Translations under genes and position numbers: made by a program | Shown: positions 1 to 9,977 of the stretch, one piece after another | Layout: each line of letters begins with the position of its first letter | Numbering within the stretch: position 1 is the stretch's first letter | Source of the DNA: an uncultured Pelagimonas sp. | GTDB lineage: Bacteria > Pseudomonadota > Alphaproteobacteria > Rhodobacterales > Rhodobacteraceae | DNA: 64,000 nt | Direction of reading: 5' to 3' | NCBI GenBank assembly: GCA_947499735.1 | Contig: CANMPP010000002.1 | Location: 496,001-560,000 of the forward strand | Notes under the pieces: model-generated | The model's database searches: none | What the model saw: only the letters and a program-made list of their open reading frames with translations | Told to the model about the DNA's origin: nothing

Positions 1-1075
1 CTGAAATTTCCAGATGTCCGGCGCAGTATGCTGTGCTCTCAGGGTAGATGATGCCTTCATGCAATCCTGCCAGCGCAGATAGCATTTTAAAGGTCGATCC
101 GGGGGGAAACGCGTCCTGCACTGCTTTTGATGCGAGGGGGCGGTGATCATTATCGCGCAGCAACGCATAATCCGGTGATGATATCCCCCGGACAAATTTG
201 TTGGGATCATAAGATGGTGCAGACGCAATCGCCAAAACATCGCCATTGGTCACATCCATGACGATTGCTGAGGCGGATTCATCACCCAGTCGGGCCTGAA
301 CATAATCCTGCAAATCGCTATCACAGCTCAGCTGGATATCCGCGCCGCTATTGCCTTCGCGCCGCCCGATTTCCCGCATTTCACGGCCAGAGCTGTTTAC
401 CTCGACCCTTTTCGTGCCAGCCGCGCCGCGCAATTGTTCTTCGAACAGGGCTTCAACACCAACTTTTCCAAATTGGAAACGTGGGATTTTCAAAACCGCC
501 GGCGGCGTTTCGTAGCGTTCCAAATCCTTGGCGGATACTTTCCCCACGTAACCGGCAATATGGGCATAGCGTTCATATTGAGGGTAGATGCGCGAGAGAC
601 CTTTTTCAGGCAAAACGCCGGGCAGGGCAGGCGCATTTGCATTCACGCGGCTAAATGCTTCCCAGCTAATTCGATCTGCAATAGTCACCGGCAAGAAAGA
701 CGGGGTCGTTTCCATTTCTGAAACGGCCCGATCAATGTCATCTTGTTCCAGATGGATCAGGCGGGACAGTTTGGCGATCGCATCTTCCACGTCGCCAGCT
801 TCTTCGCGAACAATAGAGACGCGATACGTTGGTTCATTATCGGCAATGACTTGACCATTGCGATCAAATATACGCCCTCGAACTGGCGGGATAACGCGGT
901 CTTTAATGCGGTTTTCGTCGGCTAAGACGCGAAATTCATCAGCCTGATCGACTTGCAGGTAATGCATTCGCGCACCAAGCATTCCGGCGAATGCCAACTG
1001 CGATCCCCCTAGGAAAAGGGCGCGTCGGGAAATTTTACGGGCGCTTTGCGCGTTTTCCTTAGAGGTCCGTTTCAT
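1..1075 (-). CDS. mrdA: Penicillin-binding protein 2, transpeptidase (partial, C-terminus outside window)
   Basis: Elongation-specific D,D-transpeptidase that cross-links peptidoglycan in the inner-membrane elongasome with RodA and MreBCD. About 358 codons are visible, from the ATG at 1075; the gene runs off the window at base 1. The N-terminus is a basic stretch (KRTSKENAQSARKISRRA) followed by one hydrophobic anchor, then the pedestal domain (motif RGRIFDRNGQ) and the start of the transpeptidase domain. The SxxK active-site motif lies in PPGSTFKML at about residue 325. The KTG box lies outside the window. Its ATG overlaps the mreD stop in an ATGA junction, so translation is coupled to mreBCD. 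The annotation is secure; only the end is missing. Confidence 0.95.
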   Translation of the reverse strand, partial: MKRTSKENAQSARKISRRALFLGGSQLAFAGMLGARMHYLQVDQADEFRVLADENRIKDRVIPPVRGRIFDRNGQVIADNEPTYRVSIVREEAGDVEDAIAKLSRLIHLEQDDIDRAVSEMETTPSFLPVTIADRISWEAFSRVNANAPALPGVLPEKGLSRIYPQYERYAHIAGYVGKVSAKDLERYETPPAVLKIPRFQFGKVGVEALFEEQLRGAAGTKRVEVNSSGREMREIGRREGNSGADIQLSCDSDLQDYVQARLGDESASAIVMDVTNGDVLAIASAPSYDPNKFVRGISSPDYALLRDNDHRPLASKAVQDAFPPGSTFKMLSALAGLHEGIIYPESTAYCAGHLEIS

Positions 1076-1608
1076 ATTGTGCGCCCTTGCTGGTTATGCT
1101 CGCCCGCAGGTGGCCGTCGCACGGCAAATACAATGCGCGACACAAAAACAACCGCAGGATAGAGCAGGACTGTCAAAGAAAACTGCATTACAGATAGAAA
1201 ATAGGCATCCGAGATCTCAAACATCAAGGTCAAAGCAAAACTATAAATCAAACTGATTCCGGCCAGCGCAACAGACACGTTCAGCCACTCGGCCCAGAAT
1301 GTCGCATTGCGCAGATGTTTGTCGCGCACGCGCAGCCATTCAGTCGCCAAAAGCACCAAAAGTGCCCATAGTCCGGGGGGACGCATCAACAAAAAATCGC
1401 TCAGCAACAAGATGATGGCACAAAGCAGAACAGGTACGCTGTCTGGACGCCGTAGGGTCCATGCGAACATGACCATCAAGATAATATCGGGACCGGCCAG
1501 TGATCTTGCCTCAAGGCGAAGGGGAAGAAGTTTGAAGAACAAGACCGCACAACAAATGAGTACGAAAACAATGCGTAATCCCCATTCGCCCTGTGTCTTA
1601 GTCGCCAT
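1072..1608 (-). CDS. mreD: Rod shape-determining protein MreD
   Basis: Small integral membrane subunit of the MreBCD cell-shape complex. The 178 residues are almost entirely hydrophobic, with about five membrane segments, which is the size and profile of the family. Sequence conservation in MreD is weak, so the call rests mainly on position between mreC and mrdA. It overlaps the end of mreC by 11 bp and the start of mrdA by 4 bp, consistent with one transcript. Confidence 0.88.
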   Translation of the reverse strand: MATKTQGEWGLRIVFVLICCAVLFFKLLPLRLEARSLAGPDIILMVMFAWTLRRPDSVPVLLCAIILLLSDFLLMRPPGLWALLVLLATEWLRVRDKHLRNATFWAEWLNVSVALAGISLIYSFALTLMFEISDAYFLSVMQFSLTVLLYPAVVFVSRIVFAVRRPPAGEHNQQGRTI

Positions 1609-2518
1609 CTTGCACCTCGGTTGAGGGGGAAGATACGTTTGCTGAATTTGCTTGAGGTGGCGTGTAGGGCAGTATTACAGAGCTTGGAACCGTTACTCTG
1701 CGCACACTATGATCCCGCAAGATGCGTAGAAACTCTAGGTTCTCTAGGTCTGCTGTTAGGCGCACTCTTAACCGCCCGCCCGAGTCGCGGACAACTTCGC
1801 CGATCAACAGGCCTGGTGGAAATACATCGCCATCCCCAGACGTCAGGACGCGATCACCAGGTTGAACACGTCCAGGGTTTTCAAGAAAGTCCAGAGGCGG
1901 GAAGGCTGAATTGTCGCCGATGACAATGGCTTGTTGTTGTGAGGATGGCAATTCAACGGGAATACGGCTGGAGGCATCGGTCAATAGGATGACACGGCTT
2001 GTCCGCCTGTCCACTCCTGAAATCCTGCCCACCAGACCTAATCCATCCGTGGTTGCCCATCCATCTACGATGCCGTCTTGTGATCCGACATTGACCAAGA
2101 TCGATTGCCGATAAGGTGACCCGCTATCTGCCAATACGACGCCGGTGATGAAGGTCAGTTTCGGGTCAAGACGCACATTATTGAGAGCGCGCAATTCCGC
2201 GTTCTCCTCTTCGAGTTGCAGCGCGGCCTCTTTCCATTTTTCCATCTGGCGCAGTTCACGCCGCAATTCTTGGTTTTGGTCGTAAATGCGCTGATAGCTT
2301 TGAAAATCGCGGCCAATTTGCACAACTGTTTTGACTGGAACCATGGCCCAATCCATGCTTGGCACCACCCGATCAATAATGGCGGAACGGAACCGTTCAA
2401 CGCGCGGGCTATCGATACGCCACAGAAGGAATATCCCGAACAGGAAAAGGATCAGGATCATCAAAAGAAGCCGCCGAAGCGGGGCTACATATTCTTCTGT
2501 GGACCGATCTTGTGCCAT
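1598..2518 (-). CDS. mreC: Rod shape-determining protein MreC
   Basis: Periplasmic scaffold of the elongasome that links MreB to PBP2. The 306 residues show the usual MreC plan: a short cytoplasmic head, one TM helix (about residues 16-34), a charged coiled coil (about 70-112, rich in E, R, L and Q), then the beta-rich domain with VDGWATTDGLGLVGRIS and the GDRVLTSGDGDVFPPGL motif near residue 230. The last 30 residues are a low-complexity tail (Pro, Ser, Asn), common in alphaproteobacterial MreC. It follows mreB after 17 bp. Confidence 0.95.
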   Translation of the reverse strand: MAQDRSTEEYVAPLRRLLLMILILFLFGIFLLWRIDSPRVERFRSAIIDRVVPSMDWAMVPVKTVVQIGRDFQSYQRIYDQNQELRRELRQMEKWKEAALQLEEENAELRALNNVRLDPKLTFITGVVLADSGSPYRQSILVNVGSQDGIVDGWATTDGLGLVGRISGVDRRTSRVILLTDASSRIPVELPSSQQQAIVIGDNSAFPPLDFLENPGRVQPGDRVLTSGDGDVFPPGLLIGEVVRDSGGRLRVRLTADLENLEFLRILRDHSVRRVTVPSSVILPYTPPQANSANVSSPSTEVQDGD

Positions 2519-2535
2519 AACCCGGGGAGCCCCCG

Positions 2536-4068
<1,533 letters not shown>

Positions 4069-4884
4069 ATGCGCGCATATCTTTATGCTTTCGTTGCCAG
4101 TTTTCTAGCCAGTGTCGGCGCCGCTGAAGACTGCGGGCCTGAGGCGCCTTGTGAGATCGAAGGGGGCAGCTATTATTTACGTCTTCCCGAAGGTGCGGGC
4201 CCGCATCCCGTCATGATTTGGTATCATGGACATCGCGGCAGCGGCGCATCCATTCATCGTGGCGGTGGTCTTCAGCGTGATTTTTTGGAAAACGGTTTTG
4301 CCTTATTGGCGCCGAATGGGGCGGAGACCTCTCCCGGTGTACGGTCCTATCCTGCACGGACAGGTGCGCCACGGGATGATATCGGCTTTACCTTTGCGGC
4401 CCTTCAAAATGCACAGTCTCGCGCGGATCTAGATATGGATCAGGTCTTTGTCAGCGGATTTTCTGCCGGTGGCTCTATGGCGTGGCTATTGGCATGTCAG
4501 GCAGGGAATCAGTTGGCGGGGATGGTCAGTGTGGCGGGGGCCTTACGTGTGCCCAATGATACAACATGTGCGGGGCTTTCTGGATTGCCTGTTATGCAGG
4601 TACACGGGTTTAAAGACGCACAGGTCCCCTATGAAGGGCGCGGAATTCGGATTTGGCATCAGGGCAGCGTTTGGGATTCCTTAGAACGTGCACGGGTGCA
4701 AAATGAATGCCGGTCGAACCCAGACGAAATAACGATTGACGATAGGTTTCGGACGCGTTCATGGGACGTTTCTTGTTCGGGCGCGCCTGTTTTGTTTGTG
4801 GAACATGATGGTGGTCACGGTCTGCCGCAAGGCTGGACCGAACGGGCCTATTCATTTTTCCAGAAGGCTAAGACACTGGACTAG
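4069..4884 (+). CDS. Secreted alpha/beta-hydrolase esterase, LpqC / PHB-depolymerase-like
   Basis: Predicted exported serine esterase. Residues 1-18 form a signal peptide (cleavage near SVGAA-ED). The alpha/beta-hydrolase core shows the nucleophile elbow GFSAGG with Ser132, a likely acid Asp183 in HGFKDAQVPY and the catalytic His250 in HDGGHG. The oxyanion-side motif WYHGHRGS lies at 51-58. Four or more Cys residues suggest periplasmic disulfides. The family includes polyhydroxybutyrate depolymerases and feruloyl or acetyl-xylan esterases, and the substrate cannot be told from sequence. It stands alone between mreB and an oxidoreductase gene. Confidence 0.8.
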   Translation: MRAYLYAFVASFLASVGAAEDCGPEAPCEIEGGSYYLRLPEGAGPHPVMIWYHGHRGSGASIHRGGGLQRDFLENGFALLAPNGAETSPGVRSYPARTGAPRDDIGFTFAALQNAQSRADLDMDQVFVSGFSAGGSMAWLLACQAGNQLAGMVSVAGALRVPNDTTCAGLSGLPVMQVHGFKDAQVPYEGRGIRIWHQGSVWDSLERARVQNECRSNPDEITIDDRFRTRSWDVSCSGAPVLFVEHDGGHGLPQGWTERAYSFFQKAKTLD

Positions 4885-5010
4885 GCACGGATCGGACGCA
4901 ACACGCGGTCGTTTTCCGTCTGCAATATGTCGGGACGGGTTGGCTTTCCACAATTTGCCATGGCTAGATGGTGCGAAGGTTAATCCATTACGAGCAGGAG
5001 TCGCGTGCTT

Positions 5011-7512
5011 ATGAAAACCCATGTCAAAGCTTTGGTTGTCGGCGGCGGTGCCGTTGGTACGTCGATTGCTTATCATCTGGCAAAGGCCGGTTGGAATGAT
5101 GTCATGTTGTTGGAACGCGACGAACTGACATCAGGGTCCACATGGCACGCAGCTGGTTTGCTGCCATATTTCAACATGTCCTACGCGACGACCCACATCC
5201 ACGACTATTCCATCAAGTTCTATAAGACATTGCAGGAAGAAACAGGTCTGGACGCTGGATTTTCCGTCGTGGGAAATTTGCGTATGGCGCAGACCAAAGA
5301 GCGTATGGACGAATACATGGTTTATGCCACAACGGCGGAAACCTGTGGTGTTCCCTACGAATGGATGACGCCCGCGCAGATCAAAGATCGCTGGCCGTTG
5401 GTGAATACAGACGGGTTGCAAGGCGCGATTTATCACCCGACGGATGGCTATATCAACCCTGCCGATGTGACGATGGCGATGGCCAAAGGCGCGCGTCAGC
5501 GTGGTGTAACGATTGAACGTCGCTGGCAGGTGGACGGCTATCATTGGACCGGATCTGAATGGCAGGTGTCTGTCACTAAAATGGTCGAAAAGGGGGGCAA
5601 TCTGGTGCCGTCCGAGGAAACGACCGTGATCACCGCCGAACATGTTGTGACCGCAACCGGAAACCACGCGCAGCGGACCGCGAAATTGCTAGGCATTAAG
5701 ACGCCAGCGATACCCGTTGAACACCAGTTTATCGTGACCGAACCCGATCCCGAATTGGTGGAATACCGCAAAACCCACGAAGAACATCCCGTGCTGCGGG
5801 ATGCGGATGCGAAATGGTATGTGCGCGAAGAACGCGGCGGCTGGATCCTTGGCCCGTATGAGCGCAACGCGCCCGCACGCTTCCGCTATGGTGTGCCCGA
5901 TAGCTTCCGCGCCGATCTGTTCCCACTGGATCTGGAACGGATCGAAGAAGAATATATGTCGATGATCAACCGCATTCCATCGACGGAAACGGTGGGCTTG
6001 AAGGACGATTTCAATGGTCCGATCTGTTACACGCCAGATGGAAATCCGTTGATCGGTCCTGCGCCAGGTCTGCGCAATATGTGGCTGGCTGAAGGGTTCA
6101 GCTTTGGCATCACGGCCGCTGGCGGGGCGGGCTATTATCTGGCGCAGATGATGGTGGAAGGCGAGGCCGAGATCGATATGGCATCGCTGGATCCCAAGCG
6201 TTACGGCGATTGGCAGACCAATGAATGGGCTGTTCAAAAGAACGAAGAATCCTACGAACACGTCTATATTCTGCACCATCCTGACGAAGAACGTCCCGCT
6301 GCGCGACCTTTGCGAACATCGCCGGCGTATGACCGTCAGGCCAAGCTTGGTGCGCAATTTGGGTCTGTCGCTGGATGGGAACGCCCGAACTATTACGGGC
6401 CAGTAGATGCACCCGAAAACTTTGATCACGACGCGCGCTCCTTCCGCCGTGGCGGCTGGTGGCAATATGCGGTGGATGAAGCCAAAGCCATTCGCGAAGG
6501 CGTCGGCCTGATTGATGCCACAGCATTCACCAAACATGTGGTCAAAGGCCCCGGTGCGACACAATTCCTGGATTGGTTCACCTGCAATAAATTGCCAAAA
6601 GTGGGTCGGATCAATCTGACCTATGCGCTGACATCTGCAGGTACAACGCGCACGGAATACACAATCGTGCGCAATGGCGAAGACAATTACTATCTGGTCT
6701 CTGCCGGTGCTTGGGCTGCCTATGATGCGGATTATCTGCGCAAAGCTGCCGAAGATAAGATGGATGAATTCGGCTATATCGAAATCCAAGATGTGACCAC
6801 ACAATGGGGCGTCTTTGCGATCGCCGGTCCAAAGTCGCGTGACGTTTTGAAAGAGCTGATCAAAGATGCAGATCCAGAAACAGCACTCTCCAACAAACGC
6901 TTCCCTTGGCTGTCTGCGCGCCAGATCGAATTGGGCATGGTGCCTGTGAATGCGATCCGTGTGGCCTATACGGGCGAATTAGGGTGGGAACTGCACCACC
7001 CGATTGAGATGCAAAACCATCTATGGGATCACCTGATGGCGGCGGGTGAAAAGTTTGGGATCAAACCGGTCGGTGCGCGTGCGCAAAACTGGTTGCGTCA
7101 GGAAAAGTCCTATCGCGCCTTTGGCACGGAACTGGGCCGTGATGCGACACCTGCGGAAGCAGACCTGCCGCGCTTTATCGATCTGTCTAAAGATTTCTAC
7201 GGCAAAGACGCGATGGAGGCCAAAGGCATCCGATCCAAATGTGTGACCATTCTGATCGACGGGCCTGCAGATGCAGATCCATGGGGCCGCGAAGTCCTGT
7301 ATACGCCAGAAGGCGACCGCGTTGGTCGTTTGACGTCTGGTGGATATTCCGTCGCGTTCGAAAAAGGCATCGGTATGGGCTATGTCAAACCGGAACTGGC
7401 GGTTGAAGGCACCAAGCTAAAGGTCAAAATGTTCGACACGCTCTATGATGCGGTCGTGACATGTGACAGCCCCTATGATCCCAAAAACGCAACCATTCGC
7501 GTCGACGGCTGA
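5011..7512 (+). CDS. FAD-dependent oxidoreductase / GcvT fusion (dimethylglycine or sarcosine dehydrogenase-like)
   Basis: Likely demethylates an N-methylated amine such as dimethylglycine or sarcosine, passing the one-carbon unit to tetrahydrofolate. The N-terminal half is a DAO-type FAD domain: dinucleotide fold VVGGGAVGTSIAYHLAKAG near residue 8, then TSGSTWHAAGLL, which matches the covalent-flavin region of the DMGDH family. The C-terminal half (from about residue 430) is a GcvT-like folate domain with TGELGWELH near 655 and a barrel domain with GRLTSGGYS near the end. About 833 residues is the normal length. I chose ATG 5011 over GTG 5005 because AGGAG (4996-5000) then sits 10 bp away instead of 4. 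No companion one-carbon genes are adjacent. Confidence 0.88.
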   Translation: MKTHVKALVVGGGAVGTSIAYHLAKAGWNDVMLLERDELTSGSTWHAAGLLPYFNMSYATTHIHDYSIKFYKTLQEETGLDAGFSVVGNLRMAQTKERMDEYMVYATTAETCGVPYEWMTPAQIKDRWPLVNTDGLQGAIYHPTDGYINPADVTMAMAKGARQRGVTIERRWQVDGYHWTGSEWQVSVTKMVEKGGNLVPSEETTVITAEHVVTATGNHAQRTAKLLGIKTPAIPVEHQFIVTEPDPELVEYRKTHEEHPVLRDADAKWYVREERGGWILGPYERNAPARFRYGVPDSFRADLFPLDLERIEEEYMSMINRIPSTETVGLKDDFNGPICYTPDGNPLIGPAPGLRNMWLAEGFSFGITAAGGAGYYLAQMMVEGEAEIDMASLDPKRYGDWQTNEWAVQKNEESYEHVYILHHPDEERPAARPLRTSPAYDRQAKLGAQFGSVAGWERPNYYGPVDAPENFDHDARSFRRGGWWQYAVDEAKAIREGVGLIDATAFTKHVVKGPGATQFLDWFTCNKLPKVGRINLTYALTSAGTTRTEYTIVRNGEDNYYLVSAGAWAAYDADYLRKAAEDKMDEFGYIEIQDVTTQWGVFAIAGPKSRDVLKELIKDADPETALSNKRFPWLSARQIELGMVPVNAIRVAYTGELGWELHHPIEMQNHLWDHLMAAGEKFGIKPVGARAQNWLRQEKSYRAFGTELGRDATPAEADLPRFIDLSKDFYGKDAMEAKGIRSKCVTILIDGPADADPWGREVLYTPEGDRVGRLTSGGYSVAFEKGIGMGYVKPELAVEGTKLKVKMFDTLYDAVVTCDSPYDPKNATIRVDG

Positions 7513-7670
7513 AGATCCTTTCGTAAGGCAGGACATTTGGATTGGCGGGGACTTGCGTGCCCGCCATTTCTGTTGTCTGGACTTGCGGAACTGACGATGG
7601 CCATGTGGGGGTAGGTTTGTTAGTGCTCTCCTAAACTGCGGCGGGGCAGGGTATTGAAGGAGACTGAGGC

Positions 7671-8126
7671 ATGACTTTGAATGTTTATCTGGCTGGTGAA
7701 ATCCACACCGATTGGCGCGAGCAGATTATTGCGGCGTCGCAAGGGTTGGACGTGACTTTTACCGCGCCGGTCACGGATCACGCGGCATCAGATGATTGCG
7801 GTGTGGCAATTTTGGGGGAAGAACCCAACAAATTTTGGCACGACAATAAAGGTGCCCAGATCAATGCGATCCGCACGCGAAAGGCCATTGCTGACGCGGA
7901 TATTGTCGTCGTGCGCTTTGGCGAAAAGTATCGTCAGTGGAACGCGGCCTTTGATGCGGGGTATGCGGCGGCGCTGGGCAAATCTTTGATCGTGCTGCAA
8001 TTGCCAGATCAAGACCATGCGTTGAAAGAGGTCGACGCCGCAGCTCAGGCTGTTGTGCGTGAGCCTGAGCAAGTGGTGCAAATTTTACGCTACACTTTGA
8101 CCGGTGCCTTGCCTGAAAGCGTCTAG
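7671..8126 (+). CDS. YtoQ family protein
   Basis: A 151-residue cytosolic protein matching the YtoQ family, which resembles nucleoside 2-deoxyribosyltransferase-like folds; its function is unknown to me. Visible landmarks are the opening NVYLAGEIHTDWR, the motif GEEPNKFWHDNKGAQINAIRT and the DADIVVVRFGEKYRQWNAAFDAGYA stretch (given in part). The ribosome site GAAGGAGA lies 8 bp before the ATG. It is monocistronic, followed by a hairpin at 8173-8195. Confidence 0.85.
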   Translation: MTLNVYLAGEIHTDWREQIIAASQGLDVTFTAPVTDHAASDDCGVAILGEEPNKFWHDNKGAQINAIRTRKAIADADIVVVRFGEKYRQWNAAFDAGYAAALGKSLIVLQLPDQDHALKEVDAAAQAVVREPEQVVQILRYTLTGALPESV

Positions 8127-8172
8127 GCGAAGCCGCTAGACGCTCTGACAGCAGTCATAATCTTCTCTGGCG

Positions 8173-8195
8173 GGGAAAGCTGTTGCAGCTTTCCC
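8173..8195. other. Perfect 10-bp hairpin between ytoQ and mscL
   Basis: GGGAAAGCTG (8173-8182), loop TTG, CAGCTTTCCC (8186-8195). There is no T-run on either strand, so it is not a classical intrinsic terminator. It lies 47 bp after the ytoQ stop and 80 bp before the mscL ATG, so it could cap the ytoQ mRNA or sit in the mscL leader. Confidence 0.6.
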
Positions 8196-8274
8196 AGTGC
8201 ATAAAAAATGGGCGAGTGACAAGAGGTCTTCCAGAAAATAAGCTTAACAATGTGTACAGGATTTGGGGGACATC

Positions 8275-8700
8275 ATGATCCAAGAATTTAAAGACTTCAT
8301 CGCCAAAGGTAATGTCATGGACATGGCCGTAGGTATCATCATCGGCGCGGCATTTACGGCGATTGTTAGCTCTTTGGTGGCTGACCTGATCAACCCGATC
8401 ATTTCCCTGTTTATCGGTGGTCTTGATTTCTCGTCCTGGTTCTACGCTTTGGATGGCGGCGAATACGCGTCTTTGACAGCGGCACAAGATGCTGGCGCAG
8501 CGGTGTTTGCATTCGGTAACTTCATTATGGCGATCATCAACTTTCTGATCATCGCGTTTGTTGTCTTTATGCTGGTCAAAATGGTGAACAAAGCAAAAGA
8601 CGCGGCGGCAGAGGATGAACCAGAAGCCGTAGAAGAAGACAAAGGTCCAAGCGAGCTGGATGTTTTGTTGGAGATCCGGGATTCCTTGAAAAAAGCCTAA
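8275..8700 (+). CDS. mscL: Large-conductance mechanosensitive channel
   Basis: Homopentameric inner-membrane emergency valve that opens under hypo-osmotic stress. 141 residues. It has the amphipathic N-terminus ([19 protein letters not shown]), TM1 with the glycine-rich pore lining, a periplasmic loop, TM2 (about 80-100) and a charged C-terminal bundle ending in [13 protein letters not shown] chose ATG 8275, preceded by GGGGGA and CATC; an in-frame TTG at 8263 would add four residues but has no ribosome site. Confidence 0.97.
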   Translation: MIQEFKDFIAKGNVMDMAVGIIIGAAFTAIVSSLVADLINPIISLFIGGLDFSSWFYALDGGEYASLTAAQDAGAAVFAFGNFIMAIINFLIIAFVVFMLVKMVNKAKDAAAEDEPEAVEEDKGPSELDVLLEIRDSLKKA

Positions 8701-8727
8701 GGGCAATTTTCATTGTGACAGTTTGGA

Positions 8728-8756
8728 AGGGCGCTGGATCACCAACGCCCTTTTTC
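8728..8756 (+). terminator. Intrinsic terminator of mscL
   Basis: Stem AGGGCG (8728-8733) / CGCCCT (8746-8751) with an inner TGG/CCA extension around a loop ATCA, followed by TTTTTCTT. It lies 28 bp after the mscL stop. Confidence 0.85.
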
Positions 8757-8829
8757 TTGTCTTGTGCAGGCGTCTTCTATCGGTCATTTTTGCGCGAATG
8801 AGCTGAAATGTAGAAGGATCTTGCTCTAA

Positions 8830-9288
8830 ATGCTTATTGATGACACGGATCGCCGAATTTTGCGGGTTCTGCAAAAGCAAGGGCGCATTTCCAATGCTGA
8901 CTTGGCCGAAGCGATCCATCTTTCGCCGTCTGCCTGCCACCGCCGGGTTCAGCGGCTTGAGGAAAGTGGTGTGATCCGCGATTATGTTGCGTTGCTCAAT
9001 CCCAAGATCTTGCAGGTTCCGACAACGGTTTTTGTGGAAATCACACTGCAGGCTCAGGCGGACGAAGTTCTAGATGCTTTTGAAAAAGCCGTCTCGCGTG
9101 TCCCTGCAGTATTGGAATGTCATTTGATGGCAGGCACGGCGGATTATATTTTGAAAGTTGTGGCTGAAGACACCGAAGATTTTGCCCGCATTCACCGCCA
9201 ATTTTTGGCGCGCCTGCCTGGCGTGGCACAGATGCAATCCAGCTTTGCGCTGAGAACGGTGTTTAAAACGACAGCACTGCCCATGTGA
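8830..9288 (+). CDS. Lrp/AsnC family transcriptional regulator
   Basis: DNA-binding feast/famine regulator of amino-acid metabolism. The N-terminal winged HTH (residues 1-60) starts with the typical LIDDTDRRILRVLQKQGRIS and has the recognition helix LSPSACHRRVQRLEESGVI. The C-terminal RAM (ligand-binding) domain includes VLECHLMAGTADYILKV. 152 residues is the usual size. The target gene is not obvious; neighbours are mscL and a RidA gene, both on the same strand. Confidence 0.95.
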   Translation: MLIDDTDRRILRVLQKQGRISNADLAEAIHLSPSACHRRVQRLEESGVIRDYVALLNPKILQVPTTVFVEITLQAQADEVLDAFEKAVSRVPAVLECHLMAGTADYILKVVAEDTEDFARIHRQFLARLPGVAQMQSSFALRTVFKTTALPM

Positions 9289-9404
9289 AATGGTGAAAAA
9301 TGCGGCATTTTGTGTGCTGCGGGATTTCTCAGACTGGCCGCGCTGGGTTGATCAAGACTTTGTGATTATTTCTCATGCGACCAAAATCACTAGGGAATTG
9401 AACT

Positions 9405-9848
9405 ATGTCTCGTCTTTCTTTGATCGCTGCTGCAGCCGTTGCGATGATGCCTTTTGCCGCGCAAGCGGAAGCTGAATTTCTGAATTCAGGCGCGGTGCTG
9501 CCAACGAATCTACCATTTTCTGAAATGGTTATCGTTGGTGATACACTGTACTTGTCCGGCCAAATCGGCAACGTACCCGGCACTTTGGAATTGGCTGAAG
9601 GCGGGATTGAGGCGGAAAGCCGTCAGGTCATGGACAACATCAAAATTTCGCTGGAAGCGCATGGTTACGATATGACCAACCTGGTGAAATGCACTGTGAT
9701 GCTGGCTGATATCGGCGAATGGGGTGCGTTTAACGGGGTTTATGTCGATTACTTTGAAGCTGGACGTTTCCCAGCGCGTGCCGCGTTTGGTGCATCCGGT
9801 CTGGCCTTGGGCGCACGGGTCGAAGTGGACTGCATCGGAACGAAATAA
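9405..9848 (+). CDS. Exported RidA/YjgF family protein
   Basis: RidA-fold protein, the family of enamine/imine deaminases. Unlike typical cytosolic RidA, it opens with a signal peptide (MSRLSLIAAAAVAMMPFAAQA, cleavage near residue 21) and so should act in the periplasm. The core motifs are present: GDTLYLSGQIGNVPGT, a central VKCTVMLADIGEWGAFNGVY and FPARAAFGASGLALGARVEVDCI, including the conserved substrate-binding Arg. 147 residues. No partner enzyme is adjacent, and the upstream Lrp regulator is only a candidate controller. Confidence 0.88.
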   Translation: MSRLSLIAAAAVAMMPFAAQAEAEFLNSGAVLPTNLPFSEMVIVGDTLYLSGQIGNVPGTLELAEGGIEAESRQVMDNIKISLEAHGYDMTNLVKCTVMLADIGEWGAFNGVYVDYFEAGRFPARAAFGASGLALGARVEVDCIGTK

Positions 9849-9890
9849 GCTCCGTCACATAATTTGACGCGAATGCGTTTTGAAAAGTGA

Positions 9891-9923
9891 GATTAACAGC
9901 GTCAATCTGTGGCGCTGTTAATC
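9891..9923. repeat. Perfect 11-bp inverted repeat with 11-nt spacer
   Basis: GATTAACAGCG (9891-9901) and CGCTGTTAATC (9913-9923) are separated by 11 nt, so the half-sites are centred 22 bp (two helical turns) apart. It lies 43 bp after the RidA stop and 55 bp before the MCP-like ATG. With no T-run after it, it fits an operator for a dimeric regulator at least as well as a terminator. Confidence 0.7.
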
Positions 9924-9977
9924 AAGTTCTAATGCCCTTGGTGCACTGCTGTTCTCATCAAAAAGGGGTCATGCGCC

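Noticed and set aside
5131-6804. Long minus-strand open frames opposite the FAD/GcvT gene
   Set aside because: They are antisense shadows of a strongly conserved protein; their translations show no family motif.
9290-9475. 61-codon frame between the Lrp and RidA genes
   Set aside because: It overlaps the RidA signal peptide in another frame and has no coding signature.
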